Shown piece by piece: positions 63,044 through 64,000 of a stretch of DNA of 64,000 nt. Numbering within the stretch: position 1 is the stretch's first letter; the number at the start of each line of letters is the position of its first letter. The position numbers and the translations under genes are program-made. The notes beneath the pieces were generated by a model, which worked only from the letters and a program-made list of their open reading frames with translations, did no database searches and was not told the DNA's origin. The DNA comes from Opitutales bacterium UBA5694 (GTDB lineage: Bacteria; Verrucomicrobiota; Verrucomicrobiia; Opitutales; Opitutaceae): contig DIHO01000004.1 of assembly GCA_002420185.1 (NCBI GenBank), forward strand, positions 232,471-296,470, written 5' to 3'.

Positions 63044-64000
63044 ATGGAGAAGGATATCAACAAAATATACAAAGCATTTGGTCTCGTATATAAGGAAAGA
63101 TCATTTGTAATTTTAAAAAATCGAATTAGCAAGATCGCGAACTCACTCAGAATTGGGCGTGTGCCAAGTACAATTGAGGAACTGATAGTATTATACTTTG
63201 TTCGCAAGGAAAGTTATAAACTGTTCAAAAAGATCCCACACTGTGAGATTGGATCTTTATTTGGAGGTTCCGCAATTGTAAGCGATTTAGCAACAGGTGG
63301 AAAAGGAAAACAGATTTGTATCGATCCGCTGAATGGGTTCTATGGAGATAAGAATGATCCAATATCAGGTTATAAGGTAAATTTAAAAAATCTAAAAATT
63401 AATCTGCAATCATATGATTCTAGTATACTAGAGAGAACAAAAATCGTCAAAGGATATTCAAATGAAGAAAAAGTAGTTGAAAAGTTTAGAAACAAAGAGT
63501 TTTCCTCATTGTACATAGATGGTGACCATAGTTTTTCTGGAATAGGTTACGATTGGTTTTTTTATGCCAATCTAGTAAAGGTAGGCGGATTCGTCATTAT
63601 AGACAATTACAATGATAAAGCTTGGCCGGAGGTTAAGATATTCGTTGATAGTTATATAAAAAAAGATAAAAGCTGGAAATTAATTTATCAAGGCTATCGT
63701 AGTTATGTTATTCAAAAATTAAGTGTGGTTAAAAATATTGGTGTTAGTGATTTCAGAAAGGTTTTCGAAATAATCAGTTATAAAAATGGGTTAATTGAAA
63801 AGTATAATAAATTGGCTCATAATAGACTATCGGTAACGGATAAATTAGTTGAAGAACGGGAAAAGCACAAAGTACTAATAAAAAATCGTGAAGTAGCACT
63901 AGCAAAATTTAAGGATTCGTATTCTAAAATTAGGAATAAGTTATCGAATAGAGACACCTCTCTTTCGCGGAAATCGGAGAAACTAGCTAAGGTAACCAAA
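63044..64000 (+). CDS. SAM-dependent methyltransferase with C-terminal coiled coil, partial
   Basis: An ATG at 63044 opens a frame that stays open to the window edge, 319 codons. The first part (residues 1 to about 210) is a class-I methyltransferase of the Methyltransf_24 type: CEIGSLFGGSAIVSDLA, QICIDPLNGFYG, LYIDGDHSFSGIGYDWFFY and VGGFVIIDNYNDK. The last 80 residues are charged and helical, with repeating Asn-Arg-Asp/Glu patterns (IKNREVALAKF, LSNRDTSLSRK), so a coiled coil is likely and continues outside. The order methyltransferase then coiled coil resembles the ruler enzymes of O-antigen termination; here it is inference. It follows the fusion gene by 5 bp. Confidence 0.78.
   Translation, partial: MEKDINKIYKAFGLVYKERSFVILKNRISKIANSLRIGRVPSTIEELIVLYFVRKESYKLFKKIPHCEIGSLFGGSAIVSDLATGGKGKQICIDPLNGFYGDKNDPISGYKVNLKNLKINLQSYDSSILERTKIVKGYSNEEKVVEKFRNKEFSSLYIDGDHSFSGIGYDWFFYANLVKVGGFVIIDNYNDKAWPEVKIFVDSYIKKDKSWKLIYQGYRSYVIQKLSVVKNIGVSDFRKVFEIISYKNGLIEKYNKLAHNRLSVTDKLVEEREKHKVLIKNREVALAKFKDSYSKIRNKLSNRDTSLSRKSEKLAKVTK

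Noticed and set aside
1..64000. CRISPR arrays, tRNA genes, rRNA genes and complete insertion sequences
   Set aside because: I saw no regular spaced repeats, cloverleaf-like sequences, rRNA motifs or transposase frames with terminal repeats; small RNAs cannot be excluded without covariance models.

Overview
The window looks like chromosomal DNA of a free-living Gram-negative bacterium, most likely a verrucomicrobial (Opitutia/Puniceicoccales-type) organism. This is inferred from the gene content and the look of the proteins: PPi-type phosphofructokinase, TorF-type porin, DUF4399 and DUF6807 secreted proteins, and few Shine-Dalgarno sequences ahead of starts. There is no 16S gene to confirm it. 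No tRNA, rRNA, CRISPR array, complete insertion sequence or prophage was seen.

Layout. 1-6,850 is mostly minus-strand secreted and envelope proteins (a cut DUF6807 protein, an esterase, a ricin-like protein, a DUF4399 protein, a LolA-like protein, an S41 protease) plus PPi-dependent phosphofructokinase. 6,977-12,091 is a nucleotide-sugar block: an NDP-sugar 4-epimerase, rmlA, rmlB and a reductase resembling the plant NRS/ER epimerase-reductase; no rmlC is present in the window. A decayed lamin-tail-domain gene lies inside this block. 13,080-18,094 has carB, purU and a TPR membrane protein on the plus strand. 18,228-24,958 is a compact minus-strand arginine operon, argC-argJ-argB-argD-argF-argG, so carbamoyl-phosphate, ornithine and citrulline steps lie side by side. 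It is followed by rplM-rpsI and a TorF-like porin.

27,230-38,583 is housekeeping: DUF423, a CCA-adding/poly(A) polymerase-type enzyme, a SIS-domain protein, a RelE-like protein coupled to pssA, dnaN, an unknown membrane protein, moaA-cinA and a short uvrC. The apparent void at 29,216-30,118 is a decayed transaldolase gene. 38,660-51,440 carries gltB with a small glutaredoxin-like gene, recA, mnmE, mnmG, a PhoB/PhoR-type two-component pair with a Pho-box-like repeat upstream, and trmB. 51,825-58,385 is a complete F-type ATP synthase operon, atpBEFHAGDC, ending in a clear terminator.

Immediately after that terminator the sequence becomes strongly AT-rich. 58,449-64,000 is a surface-polysaccharide export and assembly cluster: an ABC-2 permease (Wzm-like), an ATPase with a C-terminal carbohydrate-binding-type extension (Wzt-like), a large protein joining a coiled coil, a DUF115/MptE-like domain and a glycosyltransferase-like domain, and a methyltransferase with a C-terminal coiled coil that runs off the window. 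The set resembles ABC-transporter-dependent O-antigen systems in which a methyltransferase with a coiled-coil ruler caps the chain. This is the best candidate here for an undescribed system; its function is inference.
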